Shown here in pieces: positions 33,681 to 45,184 of a stretch of DNA of 64,000 bases (positions are counted from its first letter, which is position 1; each line of letters begins with the position of its first letter). The translations under genes and the position numbers were made by a program. Source of the stretch: Prochilodus magdalenae (taxonomy: Eukaryota; Chordata; Actinopteri; Characiformes; Prochilodontidae). The stretch is from NCBI GenBank assembly GCA_024036415.1, contig JAMWET010005045.1:125001-189000 (forward strand). The letters run 5' to 3'. The notes beneath the pieces were generated by a model, which saw only the letters and a list, made by a program, of their open reading frames with translations, had not been told where the DNA came from and ran no database searches.

Positions 33681-33752
33681 TCAGTGCACTGGACCGGTCC
33701 GATGCTGCGCTCTAGTGGTCAGACAGCATAACTGCTGTTTATGATCCGTCCA

Positions 33753-33846
<94 letters not shown>

Positions 33847-34300
33847 CTGTTTATTATACTGAACCTTCTTTTGGGCTTCCTGAAAGTGTCTCATCACAGA
33901 GCTCACTCTCTCTCACGTCTCTTCTCTTTCTCTCTATCCCTCTTCTCTCTGTCTCTCCACCTTACTCTCTCCCTCCCCTCTCTCTCTTCTCTCCTGTTTA
34001 TTATACTGAACCTTCTTCTGAGTTTCCTGAAGTGTCTTAGCACAGATCTCACTCTCTCACCTTGTCTCTTCTCCCTCTCTCTCTCTGCCTCTCAATCCCT
34101 CTCCACCTTACTCTCTCCCTCCCTCTCTCTCCCTCCTATCTCCCCTCTCTCTCTCTCTCTCACTCTCTCTCTCTCATTGGGCTTCCTGAAGTGTCTTAGC
34201 ACAGAGCTCCTTTTCTCTCCCTCTTTATTCTTCTTCTCTCTTTCTCTCCTCCTCTCTCTTGTCCCTCTCTCTATCTCCCCCTCTTCTCTCTGCGTGTGTG
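33753..34300. repeat. CT microsatellite and CT-rich segmental repeats
   Basis: A 90-bp pure CT run (33753-33844) is followed by three copies of a segment with TTATTATACTGAACCTTCTT, GGGCTTCCTGAA and TGTCTTAGCACAGA separated by CT-rich filler. Confidence 0.92.
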
Positions 34301-34885
34301 TGTATGTGTGTCTGCGTGTGTGTGTATATGTGTGCGGTGTGAGTGTGTATATATGTCTGGGTGTGTGTATGTGTGCGGTGTGAGTGTGAGTGTGTATATA
34401 TGTGTGGGTGTGTGTATGTGTGCGGTGTGAGTGTGTATGTGTGCGGTGTGAGTGTGAGTGTGTATATATGTGTGGGTGTGTGTATGTGTGCGGTGTGAGT
34501 GTGTGTGTGTATATATGTGTATGTGTGCGGTGTGAGTGTGAGTGTGTATGTGTGCGGTGTGAGTGTGTATATATGTGTGGGTGTGTGTATGTGTGCGGTG
34601 TGAGTGTGAGTGAGTGTGTATATATGTGTGGGTGTGTGTATGTGTGCGGTGTGAGTGTGTATATATGTGTGGGTGTGTGTATGTGTGCGGTGTGAGTGTG
34701 TATGTGTGCGGTGTGAGTGTGTATATATGTGTGGGTGTGTGTATGTGTGCGGTGTGAGTGTGAGTGAGTGTGTATATATGTGTGGATGTGTGTATGTGTG
34801 CGGTGTGAGTGTGAGTGTGTATATATGTGTGGGTGTGTGTATGTGTGCGGTGTGAGTGTGAGTGTGAGTGTGTGTATGTGTGTGT
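34290..34885. repeat. TG-rich minisatellite
   Basis: Higher-order repeat of GTGTGCGGTGTGAGTGTG with GTATATATGTGTGGGTGTG, unit about 40-60 bp. It is open in several frames on both strands only because of its composition. Confidence 0.95.
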
Positions 34886-34889
34886 ATTT

Positions 34890-35390
34890 CTGTTTTGCTG
34901 TGTTGTAGTATGTGCAGATCTGTGACTGACCCCATGAGGGCGCTCTTCCATGTATAAGAGTTTGTTAAGCGACACCTGCGACGACGTGACCTTTCTCCTG
35001 AGCTGGAAGAACACCTGTCCAGACCGGCCCACCACCTCTTCCCCTCAGTATGTTAATCTTATTCAGACTATGCACATGTGAATTCTGGGGAAAGTATCAG
35101 AGTCAATAGTTCGCATAGCTCACCTCCTCTCCTGGTGTTTAGGTGGGGAGGTAAGGTAGCTTGATTGCAAACCGAGTGGTTTAAATATACAGTGGTAAAT
35201 TAAAGCCGTATATGTAAAAACACATATGCAATGTAATCCTTACTCTGGATTGGCTCCCAGACTACAAGTACTAACAATTACAGTATAAATACTAAGTACT
35301 ATGTAAGAAAGAAAATACTAGAGGGAAAAAATAGATATCGTCGCTGTCCAAAGCAAAACAGGTATCGCCAAAATGGCCACTTTACAGGAG
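34890..35390. other. Non-coding sequence, nothing recognised
   Basis: Unique-looking sequence without family features. Confidence 0.35.
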
Positions 35391-35394
35391 AGGC

Positions 35395-35600
35395 CAAAAA
35401 CCTAATTTAATTTGAATGGAAGTCAATGGAACCAGACGTCTGTCCAAGCTGTTTTGGGCCATTTCTGTTGGTCCATTCTCCATGAAATTTACACCCAGTG
35501 TAAACAGCAGCTCCTGTGATCCAATGAAGCTTAAAAGTAAAAATCAACAAAAATGGAGATACATGTTTTTCTTTGGGGAGCGATGATATGTATGTATATA
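35395..35600 (+). repeat. Interspersed repeat shared with 19300-19445
   Basis: ATTTGAATGGAAGTCAATGG, AACCAGACGTCTGTCC and AAAAATGGAGATACATGTTT appear in reverse order and complement at 19.3 kb. Confidence 0.65.
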
Positions 35601-35938
35601 AACTAGGAAAATGTACAATAATTGTGCTATATAAGTCAAAACTGAGCAGAACGCATGTACAGTATGCAGTATTAGTGCAAGTAGATGACAGAACCGTGCA
35701 ATAGCAGCCAAATATAGACTCCAGTATTCTTAAATAAGTGTACCTGTATCATACACACAGTGTACATAATGCTGTATGAATGTAATAATACTGGTCCTGA
35801 TATGGAAGTGATACACTGAAGCACCAGGACATGTGCAGCCTGTGTAGTCGAGCAGTCTGGCGATCATCTCGTAGGAGAGAGGACAGACCATAAACTACAT
35901 AGCATGAGCTACATTCCTGGTCAGATCAGACATTACTG

Positions 35939-36090
35939 CTCAACACATGAGGAGTGTTGGTGACCTATACCTCAGAGAGGGTGACTACACTTCTGTTTTC
36001 AAAACAAGAAGGCACTGCGGTCAGGAGGGGAGCACTGCGGGGTCGGGCGGGAGGGTGATAGCAAATGTCAACATGAAAGCAAAGCCAATG
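35939..36090 (+). repeat. Interspersed repeat shared with 38105-38215
   Basis: Both copies carry AAAACAAGA(A/G)G(A/G)CACTG and AGCAAATGTCAACATGAAAG followed by CAAAGCCA. Flanks differ. Confidence 0.65.
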
Positions 36091-36110
36091 TGTTTTTTAG
36101 GGCATGTCCG

Positions 36111-36197
36111 GGAAAGAGAAGACAGTCCAGGAAAGAGAAGACAGTCCAGGAAAGAGAAGACAGTCCAGGAAAGAGAAGACAGTCCAGGAAAGAGACA
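36111..36197 (+). repeat. 19-bp tandem repeat
   Basis: Four full copies and a partial fifth of GGAAAGAGAAGACAGTCCA, almost identical. Confidence 0.92.
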
Positions 36198-36609
36198 TGG
36201 CAAAATCGGTCCCCCACGATCTGAGGCGTTAGACGTTCTGAGGTACAAGTGTGGATGCTATGCCTTCATGGTTTGGAGGTTCAGTTGTTCAGTTCCCAAT
36301 AAAGATGTCCGGTGATGCTGGTGATGCGGGAGGAACACCAAGCCTCATTAGGTGGGGTTAGTGTTGAAGGCTGAAAGATTACAGCTTCTATTACCATATG
36401 CACATGTGGGCTGTTCTGATCCAGACCAGCGGCTCAAATCTCAGGAGAAGCTCAAAGTCATAAATATTCCAAAAAATAATAACGCTGCTCAACGACAAGC
36501 TCCTATAGCTCACCAGTAGAAGTTGTGCTCATGGCAGCAGGAGGTTAGTGGTTCAAATGCTGAACATGATTGAACTTTTGAATATCTATTTGTGGGAAGC
36601 TGTGAGAAA

Positions 36610-37560
36610 CACACACACACACACAGGCACACAAACACACCCAACGCAAGCTCAAACACACACACACACGCACACACACACACACACACAAACACACACA
36701 GGCACACACAGGCACACAAACACACCCAACGCAAGCTCACACACACACATACACACACACACACGCAAACACAAACGCACAAATACACCCAATGCAAGCT
36801 CACACACAAACGCACGCACACACACACACACACACAAACACACCCAACGGAAGCTCACACACACACACAAACACACCCAACGCAAGCTCACACACACACA
36901 AACGCACGCACACACACACACACACACACAGGCACACAAACGCGCACACACACATGCGCAAACACACACACAGGCACACAAACGCACCCAACGCAAGCTC
37001 ACACACACACACACACACACACACAAACGCACAAATACACCCAATGCATGTTCACACACACACAGGCACACAAACGCACACACATACACAAACACACACA
37101 CAAACACACACACACACACAAACGCACAAACACACCCAACGCAAGCTCACACACACACACACACACACACGCAAACACAAACGCACAAATACACCCAATG
37201 CATGCTCACACACACACACACACAGGCACACAAACACATCCAACGCAAGCTCACACGCACACACACACACACACACACAAACGCGCACACACACACACAG
37301 GCACACAAACGCACACACACACAAACACACACACAGGTACACAAACGCACAAACACACCCAACGCAAGCTCACACACACACACACACACACACACAAAAA
37401 CACAAACGCACGCCGCACACAGGCACACAAACACACACACAGGCACACAAATCTATAAACACACACACAGGCACACACACACAAATGCATAAACACGCAT
37501 ACATGTGCACAAACGCACACAAACACACACGCGCACACGCACGCACACACATACAGGCAC
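36610..37560. repeat. CA-rich minisatellite
   Basis: CA runs punctuated about every 90-100 bp by ACCCAACGCAAGCTCACAC or ACCCAATGCA(A/T)G(C/T)TCAC. Long His/Thr and Cys/Val frames are artefacts. Confidence 0.95.
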
Positions 37561-37667
37561 AAACTTGTGACACATTGTGGTTCAGTTGTAGATACCATTC
37601 CTTTACCATTAGAAGTGTCTCCAGAGGCATGATGCACATCAGGGGCAAAATAAGCTCACCCGCCAAA

Positions 37668-37790
37668 CAACCTGACACGGACAAGTTCCTGGATGCAGGC
37701 CGCATCAGTGTTCAGACACTCTTACGTCAAAGAACTGCACAGCTGGGTCAGATATGGTGGATGCCTTGCTTGGCGTTCTACTTGTTCCAG
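37668..37790. repeat. Tc1-associated repeat fragment
   Basis: GACAAGTTCCTGGATG then TCAGTGTTCAGACACTCTTA matches 11200-11250 and 9570-9630. Confidence 0.5.
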
Positions 37791-38104
37791 GTGGTCTCAC
37801 ACAGTTTCAGGAGCATCCAAATCCAGCCGTTTTGCAGGCCCAGTCCGGAAATGTGAATGCTTCTTAATGTTCGGATTTGCCGCCCTGTAACCGCGAGAAC
37901 TGCCATCTTGGAACACAGGGATAGGAATCTTATGTTTCTCGCTAAGATGATGATGAGCAAAAGGCAGAACCTGGTGGTCCAGCAGCTTAGCGTAGGCACT
38001 GTGGGTCAAATTTACTGTCACCTTGACCATAGAAGCCATGTCTATGTCATGAACACACCGCCAGCACATCACAGAGGGAGCTCGGGAGCTTAGGTTGCAG
38101 GATC

Positions 38105-38215
38105 ATACTTGAGATAAGGTATGTAAAACAAGAGGACACTGGGGGTCTGAGGAGCAGCATGGGGAGGGGGGCCCAGTGTGGAAAGCAAATGTCAACATGA
38201 AAGCAAAGCCAGATG
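38105..38215 (+). repeat. Interspersed repeat shared with 35939-36090
   Basis: Carries the same AAAGCAAATGTCAACATGAA segment. It directly precedes the LTR-like block. Confidence 0.6.
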
Positions 38216-38225
38216 CAGAGCTAGC

Positions 38226-38614
38226 TGTCATGCCTGCTGGTTCTTCTCTCACCTTCGATCTCCGGGACTCCATTTCCCATAACCCACCACCTGATGTCAT
38301 TGTCACGTGTCCATCTAACCCAATCACATCCCGTTGCCTCGTACTGGATCTCCTGAGTATTGATTAGTCACCTGACACTCATTTAGTCGGTTACCTCTCG
38401 CGCTGGCTCATTGCAAAGTATTGCCACCCTGTTTGTTTATTCCCTTTGGTACCTCTGGCCTGTCTGATTGTCTGCTTGGTTTGACTCTTGCCTCTTTACT
38501 GACTCTGACTCGGTTTAGCCCTCTGATGGTATTTCCCTGTTCTTGGTGTTGCTGTGTTTTGGCATAAACCTGTTTAATAAACTGTGGCTTGCTTTCAGCT
38601 CAGCATGCGTCACA
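38226..38614 (+). mobile_element. Candidate solo LTR
   Basis: It starts TGTCATGCCTGCTGG, has CCATTTCCCATAACCCACC typical of fish LTRs, and near its end TTTAATAAACTGTGG (poly(A) signal at 38575) with an end at ..CGTCACA. No internal retroelement genes lie next to it. Boundaries and target duplication are uncertain. Confidence 0.35.
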
Positions 38615-38659
38615 CTCTGTTTGTCCATTGTCCCAGTAGCCTTTATCATTTACTCGGCT

Positions 38660-39195
38660 ATGTACCTGTCAATCAATCAATATTGATTTGCATAGAGCTT
38701 TTTAGCGTGTGCCTCAAAAGCAGCTTTACAGAAAAGCAGTGTGTAGAAAAGAGAAGAAAAAGTCCATGTACAGGCGTAGGAAAGGGTATATGGTTGGTGT
38801 AGCTCAGCAGATAACACCACTACCCGTCAGGGAGCTACCACGTCACATGGGAGACTGGGGTTCGAATCCTGGTTTGGGTGGCTGTGCTACACCAATAAGA
38901 GTCCTTGGGCAAGACTCCTAACACTACACTGGCCCACCTGTAACCATGTAAGTCGCTCTGGATAAGAGCGTCAGCTAAATGCCATAAATGTAAATGTATT
39001 CGGGTCCAAGCCTTCCGTGAGCAAGCCAGAGGCAACTGGGGTGAGGATAAACTCCCAGACTCAAGGAGGGAACCCATCCTCCTCAGGGTGATCCCAGATG
39101 AAGAGAGAAAGGCAGAGCTAACAGGAGAAGCAGCTAAGATGTCTTTAACAGCTATCTGATACAGTCTGATTAATCCAGGAGGCAGTAACTGCAAA
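38660..39195 (+). repeat. Teleost interspersed repeat, split by a SINE
   Basis: TATTGATTTGCATAGAGCTT, CAGCTTTACAGAAAAGCAG on the left and GTGAGCAAGCCAGAGGCAAC, GAACCCATCCTCCTCAGGG on the right are the same ordered motifs as at 5930-6175. The SINE at 38792-38997 sits between them. Confidence 0.7.
38792..38997 (+). mobile_element. tRNA-derived SINE, copy 3 (nested)
   Basis: A-box GGTGTAGCTCAGCAGATAAC, B-box GGGGTTCGAATCCTGG, 3' end TCGCTCTGGATAAGAGCGTC then AGCTAAATGCC and ATAAATGTAAATG. It is full-length and inserted inside another repeat. Confidence 0.9.
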
Positions 39196-39293
39196 GATGG
39201 AGCCGACCCATAGACATTTCATTAGATTAGACCCAGACGCTGGTCACTGTGAACGTTGTAGGCATGTCAGGTGATTTAGGGATCGTTTATTAA

Positions 39294-39513
39294 GTTTACA
39301 TTTAAGGAATTAGCCGGACACTCTTATCCAGAGCGACTTACAAGGTTACTCGTTTTACAGCTAGGCAGGTTCAGTGTTAGGAGTCTTGCCCAAGGACTCT
39401 GATCAGTGTAGCTCAGCTTATGTTACCTAGACTGGGATTCGAACCCCGATCTCCCTCGTGTGGTGGTAGCTCTCTGGTGGGTAGTGGTGTTAACGGCTGA
39501 GCCTCAGCCACCA
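39294..39513 (-). mobile_element. tRNA-derived SINE, copy 4
   Basis: Minus-strand copy: TTTACATTTAAGGAATTAGC and CTCTTATCCAGAGCGACTTA on the plus strand are the tail, GGGATTCGAACCCCG the B-box, and GCTGAGCCTCAGCCACC the decayed A-box. Confidence 0.85.
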
Positions 39514-39514
39514 C

Positions 39515-40020
39515 CAGTGATGAAGTTATAATCATGTTTGTAGCTGAACACTGCTGTAATATCTTACGATGCATATATATTAATATATATATGGATTCTG
39601 CAGATCTGTGACTCCACGCACTTCCAGCGACAGCTCGGGCCGAGGGCGTCTGGTCACCCTAATTCAAGTCTTGGTATGAATGGAAGGTCAGTAGTTTACC
39701 TAGGGGTAAATTAAGGATGTCATATAGATTCATAGATTTCATAAGCGTATATATTTATAATGAATATATAATAAGTATATTAGTAAATTGTGTTTCCTGC
39801 AGTCACACCGCCTGACTAGCTAATCCCAACCAGCCTCACCATGACTCAAAATGACCACCTGATATTCTAGCCTGTAATAACCCTGTTTAATCATTTACCT
39901 CATCTGCATACGTGCTGTGTCTGTCACAATGGGATACGAGTCATAGACTTCCATAGTTTGGTTACATCAGGACACAAACTCAACATCACACCTACATAGA
40001 TGAGTCATAACGCCGGCTCA
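39515..40020. other. Non-coding sequence, nothing recognised
   Basis: Short TATATAT and ATATTTAT runs only. Confidence 0.35.
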
Positions 40021-40021
40021 T

Positions 40022-40486
40022 TGTCTTTACACCCACTGTCCTTTTTATCAGCTCCACTGACCATATAGGACACTCTGTAGATCTACAGTTACAGACTGTG
40101 GTCCATCTGTTCCTCTGTATCCTGTATGACCCTGTTCTTCAATGGTCAGGACCCCCACAGGACCACCACAGAGCAGGTATGATGTGGGTGGTGGATCATT
40201 CTCAGCAATGCAGTGACCAAGAATCATTCGCCAGCCAAAACTATCCAGCGGGCTGCAGCCTGTGGGCAGCGCCCGCCACGACCACGTCCGTATCACTGGA
40301 GCGCTAAGAATGACCCACCGGCCACATAATACCTGATCTGTGGTGGTCCTGTGGGGGTCCTGACTATTAAAGAACAGGGTAATACAGTATACAGAGTAAC
40401 AGATGGACTACAGTCTGTGAATGTAGAACTACAAAGGTCACCTTTATGGTCAGTGGAGCTGATAAGATGGACAATGAGTGTAGACA
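40022..40486. mobile_element. Foldback MITE, ~190-bp arms
   Basis: The left arm 40022-40218 (TATCAGCTCCACTGACCATA, GTCCATCTGTTCCTCTGTAT, GTCAGGACCCCCACAGGACC) is repeated in reverse complement at 40302-40486 with modest divergence, around an 80-bp centre. No transposase is inside. Confidence 0.85.
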
Positions 40487-40494
40487 CAAGGAGG

Positions 40495-41115
40495 TAGTTT
40501 TGAATGTTATGGCTGGTCTGGGTAGGATGGAGTGTTTATGGATGGAGAGGAGGCAAAGCCTGAGCCATCCAGCCCCTTTGGGAAAACTGACTGGATGTGT
40601 GGAGAAGAGGTAAGCACCGGTTCCCGAATGGTTTGATCCTCTTCACTGTGCTGCTCTGGGACGAGTAGGTGATTTCCAGGCTGGGATCATTTGTTTACAT
40701 GCTACTGATTCTTGTTGTGTGTTTGCTGAAATGTCATCACAGAGGAGCAGCTTGGAGAGTTTGCAGCTTTACCGTCACTTTACTCGCCGGTTCTGACCCA
40801 GTCATCAATCACATCCAAATGCTGCACTAATGACCAAATGGGGTCCAGGACCTCTCCAGCCTCCAGGTTGGGAACAATGTGCTCATGGTGATTTGTTTAT
40901 CTGGTGATACAATAGTAAGCAGAGGTCATAAACGATTCATCAGCATACATCCAACCAGCTGTTCTGTATTCAGGCAACAGATGTGTTACATATTAATCCA
41001 TATTAATACAGTGAGCAGTAAACGCCGGTAATGAGCTTCCTGTAGTTCAGTGGCTGCGACCTGCAGAGGGGAAATGAGATGTTTGAACAGAACAGAGCTG
41101 ATGAACTGTGGAGGT
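40495..41115. other. Non-coding sequence, nothing recognised
   Basis: No family-like open frame or repeat seen. Confidence 0.35.
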
Positions 41116-41116
41116 T

Positions 41117-41992
41117 CTCGGTGTTGAGTGGCCACTTTATTAGAAACACCTACTTTGTGCTTCTACTAACTGGCCACTTTATTAGAAACATCATCTATAT
41201 GCTTCCACTACCTGGCCACGTTATTAGAAACATCTCTCTCATGTTTCTTCTAACTGGCCACTTTATTGGAAACACCCTCCTTGTTCTTCCAATAGCTGGC
41301 CACTTTATTAGAAACACCTGCCTTGTGCTTCCACTAACTGGCTACTTTATTGGGAACACCCTTCTTGTTCTTTTACTAACTGGCCAATTTATTAGAAACA
41401 TCTCTCTCATGCTTCTTCTAACTGGCCATTTTATTAGAAACACCTGCCTTGTGGTTCTACTAACTGGCCACTTTATTAGAAACACCTACTTTATGCTTCC
41501 ACTAACTGGCCACTTTATTAGAAACACCTACTTTATGCTTCCACTAACTGGCCACTTTATTAGAAACACCTGCCTTGTGCTTCCACTAACTGGCCACTTT
41601 ATTAGAAACACCTGCCTTGTGGTTCTGCTAACTGGCCACTTTATTAGAAACACCTGGCTTGTGCTTCCAGTAACTGGCCACTTTATTAGAAACACCTACT
41701 TTATGCTTCCACTAACTGGCCACTTTATTAGAAACACCTGCCTTGTGCTTCTACTAACTGGCCACTTTATTAGAAACACCTACTTTGTGCTTCCCCTAAC
41801 TGGCCACTTTATTAGAAACACCTGCCTTATTCCTCCACTAACTGGCCACTTTATTAGAAACACCTGCCTTGTTGTTTTACTCACTGGCGACCATATCAGA
41901 AACACCTGCCTTGTGCTTCTACTAACTGGCCAATTTATTAGAAACACCCTCCATGTGCTTTCACTAACTGGCCACTTTATTAGAAACACCTA
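41117..41992 (+). repeat. 42-bp minisatellite (open in one frame as a 14-residue repeat)
   Basis: About 21 copies of CTAACTGGCCACTTTATTAG then AAACACCTGCCTTGTGCTTC plus CA. Because 42 is a multiple of three, one frame (ATG at 41079, stop at 42092) stays open as 14-residue LTGHFIRNTCLVLP repeats, 337 residues. The GGCCACTTTATTAGAAACAC core is a frequent repetitive motif of fish genomes. No promoter, splice site or homology supports translation. Confidence 0.93.
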
Positions 41993-42349
41993 CAACCACC
42001 CTAAAATATCCAGGGAGAGACACTTCGGTCAGGAATTGTGCATCAGCGGAAGAGCTACAGTCTCTAACTCCAGTGAGGGGCGCTATGGGTGAGGTGTGTT
42101 CTGATGAGGTAGGCGGTGTTGTAGTGTAGCTGTATTTGAAAGCTGCTGGTGTAAAATCGTGCTGTAGAGTGATACAGGTGATCATGATGTGTTCTGTTTA
42201 GACTGAAGCAGCTGTGGTGAAAAGACGGTGGTCTCAGAAAGCAGAACTTCTACATACAGGTACGCACAGGTCTTACCGCAGCCTCCAAACAGTACAACCT
42301 CATACCACAGTGTGCTGGAAATAAAATGGGAATTAAGAGGAATTAAACA

Positions 42350-42480
42350 AGCGCCGTTCAGAGTGGTGTGGTGTGAAACTCTGTATCCTAGAGAAACTTA
42401 CAGAGGCAGAACTGTTCACAGTGCTGGTGAAAGGAACCAGACGTCCTCCTGTAAATGCTATGCTTCTAAATGGTTATGAA
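42350..42480 (+). repeat. Interspersed repeat (CAGAACTGTTCACAGTG family)
   Basis: GGTGTGGTGTGAAACTCTG, then GCAGAACTGTTCACAGTGCT and GGAACCAGACGTCC, shared with 33340 and 44770. Confidence 0.6.
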
Positions 42481-42499
42481 TATGCCTCTTTTGGGAAGC

Positions 42500-43065
42500 T
42501 GCCACTTAATACCTTCATTCAGCATTTCAGACTGTTCTCTGATGAGCTGCATTTACGTCCCTATAATGTGGTGCTAGAAAGTAAGGAGTTTTGGAGAGCT
42601 CATGAATAATTAGATGAGCTCTGCTCTGATTGGCTGGTTTGCAGCGAGACACTATGTTGATCGCACAGAGACAACACATGAGCTGCTTGCAAAGCCTAGG
42701 CTGAATAACCAAGCTGATTTAAAAGCTGATCGCTACATAATCCAAATAATTAACCTAATTAAAAATATGACAGCTACATAATCCGTATAATCAAGCTAAC
42801 TTAAAAGCTGATGGCTACATAATTCAAATAATGAACCTAATTAAAAATACGGTAGCTACATAATCTGAATAATCAAGATAACTGTTCAACTGTTAAATCA
42901 CATCCTGATTGTTTGAGACGCCTTTTTGCGAACTTGTCCACACTTTTGTTCCCTCGCAGTCCTGCATGTGTTGGTACTCATAGTAAACTAAGAGGTGTAC
43001 AATGCCTTATACAGGGCATGGAATAGCTCCTGTACAAGACCTTGTCTACAGGGGGATTGAATGTC
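42500..43065. repeat. Non-coding sequence with a two-copy ~82-bp repeat
   Basis: 42718-42880 holds two copies of AAGCTGA-TTAAAAGCTGAT, GGCTACATAAT-CAAATAAT, AACCTAATTAAAAATA. The rest has no recognised feature. Confidence 0.55.
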
Positions 43066-43133
43066 TTTTAAGGCAGCAGGAGGGTCTGACCTAACTATAG
43101 GCCTGCACTATAGCTGGGTAGTCTTGCCTTGAG

Positions 43134-43211
<78 letters not shown>

Positions 43212-43322
43212 TGTGTGTGTGTGTATGTGTGTGTTTATGTGTGTATATATATATACATCTGTGTATCTATATATATCTATACATAAAAACACACACACAC
43301 ACACACACACACACATACCCCA

Positions 43323-43354
<32 letters not shown>

Positions 43355-43458
43355 TTATTATTTATTATTTATCAAGGCAAGACTACTATATTATCAGGCA
43401 AGACTACTATAGCTGGGTAGTCTTGCCTTGAGGAAAAAAAAAAAAAAAAAAAAAAAAA

Positions 43459-43498
<40 letters not shown>

Positions 43499-43638
43499 TA
43501 TTTATTTATCAAGGCAAGACTACCAAGCTATATATATAACTCTTTATTTTTTTTTTTTTTCCTCAAGGCAAGACTACCCAGGCTATAGTATTATCTTGCC
43601 TTGTAGGACACTAAACAAAAACAAAAACAAAAAAAAAA

Positions 43639-43676
<38 letters not shown>

Positions 43677-43698
43677 TTTTTATATATATATATATATA

Positions 43699-43729
<31 letters not shown>

Positions 43730-43806
43730 TATATCAATATTTATTTATCAAGGCTATACCAAGCACAGGCCTATAGTTAGGTCAGACTCTGAATGGCTGC
43801 CTTAAT
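43066..43806. mobile_element. Foldback element with expanded A/T and AT runs
   Basis: The left end TTAAGGCAGC, then GTCTGACCTAACTATAGGCC, pairs with the right end GGCCTATAGTTAGGTCAGAC then GCTGCCTTAA. Inside, TAGCTGGGTAGTCTTGCCTT recurs at 43110 and 43413 and in reverse at 43565-43585, separated by poly-A or poly-T and long AT microsatellites. Confidence 0.8.
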
Positions 43807-43929
43807 AAAATAAAAAAAAAAAAAAAAAAAAAAATAAATAAATTAAAAAAATAATAATAAATAAATGTTTGTAAAGGGTTTCTCGTAGAGCCCAATAGAA
43901 GGCCTGTGAGGGGGGCTGAGCGACCGGGT

Positions 43930-44127
43930 AAAGTCGAATCTGATTGGTGGAGCGCTGCTGATTGATAGCGGGTGCTGAGAGAAGCCCCGCCCATTCCGGA
44001 GTAGCTCATGCGAGTGAGCTTCCCCTGTCCAGTGTTCAGTTTGAGCTCGGAGCTACTGCTGTGGAGCCGAGGCGGCGTTTTAAAGTCGGTTTTCTGCGGA
44101 ATGAGTTGGGTTCGTGGTCAGCAGCAG
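43930..44127 (+). promoter_or_regulatory. Candidate promoter and first exon of an unidentified gene
   Basis: Reverse CCAAT box (CTGATTGGTGG, 43940), GC box (CCCCGCCC, 43984), then GC-rich sequence with CpGs. An ATG at 44101 with G at -3 opens MSWVRGQQQ and meets a consensus donor, CAG then GTCAGT, at 44127/44128. No following exon is recognised, so the gene would need a long intron or a downstream continuation. A longer overlapping frame from 43962 is also possible. The gene is unidentified. Confidence 0.3.
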
Positions 44128-44284
44128 GTCAGTACAGTTTGTTTGTAATGTGTCAGTTCACGTGTCACGTCCAGGCGGATCCTTCTTATTCGAACTCTCC
44201 GTTCCACCTTAAATGGTGCAGCAGGTACGTTCAGGAGAGTTTGAATAAGAAGTTAGCGAATACGAAGCTAACTCAGGCGTGTCT

Positions 44285-44381
44285 GTCTCTGTGTGTGCCT
44301 CTCGGTGTGTGTGTGTCTCTCTCTCTGTGTCTCTGTGTGTGTGTGTGTCTCTCTCTGTGTCTCTCTGTGTGTGTGTCTCTC

Positions 44382-44429
<48 letters not shown>

Positions 44430-44478
44430 TCTGTGTGTGTGGTCTCTCTCTCTGTGTCTCTCTGTGTGTGTGTCTCTC

Positions 44479-44530
<52 letters not shown>

Positions 44531-44640
44531 TCTCTGTGTGTGTGGTCTCTCTCTCTGTGTCTCTCTGTGTGTGTGTCTCTGTGTCTCTGTGTGTGTGTGT
44601 GTGTGTGTGTGTCTCTGTGTGTGTGCGCGCGTGCGTGTAT
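44285..44640. repeat. TG/TC microsatellite
   Basis: Duplicated blocks of TG runs, TCTCTCTCTGTGTCTCTCTG and CGGTGTGTG. Open frames are artefacts. Confidence 0.95.
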
Positions 44641-44769
44641 GTCAGCCCGTTTCTCCCCAACGTGAGATATTTGGTGTGGAATGTGTAGCCAGCTGGAAAG
44701 GTTAAAGGGGAATTCCAATTTTGTATTGAATCCCAACATAATAAAAGTGTCTGCGATGTAAACATAGCC

Positions 44770-44895
44770 ATGCAGAATGGTTTGGTGTGAAATGCCTGTT
44801 TTAAAAAACCTGCACAGTCAGAACTGTTCACAGTGGTGTTGATGGTAACCAGACGGACACCTCTAAACACTCCCTCACATAAAGTTAGTGCATGA
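44770..44895 (+). repeat. Interspersed repeat (CAGAACTGTTCACAGTG family)
   Basis: GTTTGGTGTGAAATGCC, CAGTCAGAACTGTTCACAGT, GGTAACCAGACGGACACCTC. Confidence 0.6.
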
Positions 44896-45184
44896 AATAG
44901 TTGGCTGGATGAATTGGCATCATCACCACTGCATAGAAACCAGAGTCTCTATGAGGAAGCGTAGTGCACCAAGCTAGTCTGATGACGTCCCAACCTGGGA
45001 CATTAAAAAATGATTTTTAAAGAATTGGTGGTGCTTCCCTTTAAAGCTGCTCAGCTTTATCCAGTCGTTGTTGAGTTTAGAGTGAGGGTTAGGTTGAAAG
45101 TCAGTTTCACCTGGTTTTCCCTGATGTCCTCACCACATTGTTGTGTACTGTATTGTCTATTGTAATGATGAAGAACAAAAGAAC

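Noticed and set aside
36548..37856. His/Thr frames up to 354 residues and Cys/Val frames on the other strand
   Set aside because: CA microsatellite/minisatellite composition.
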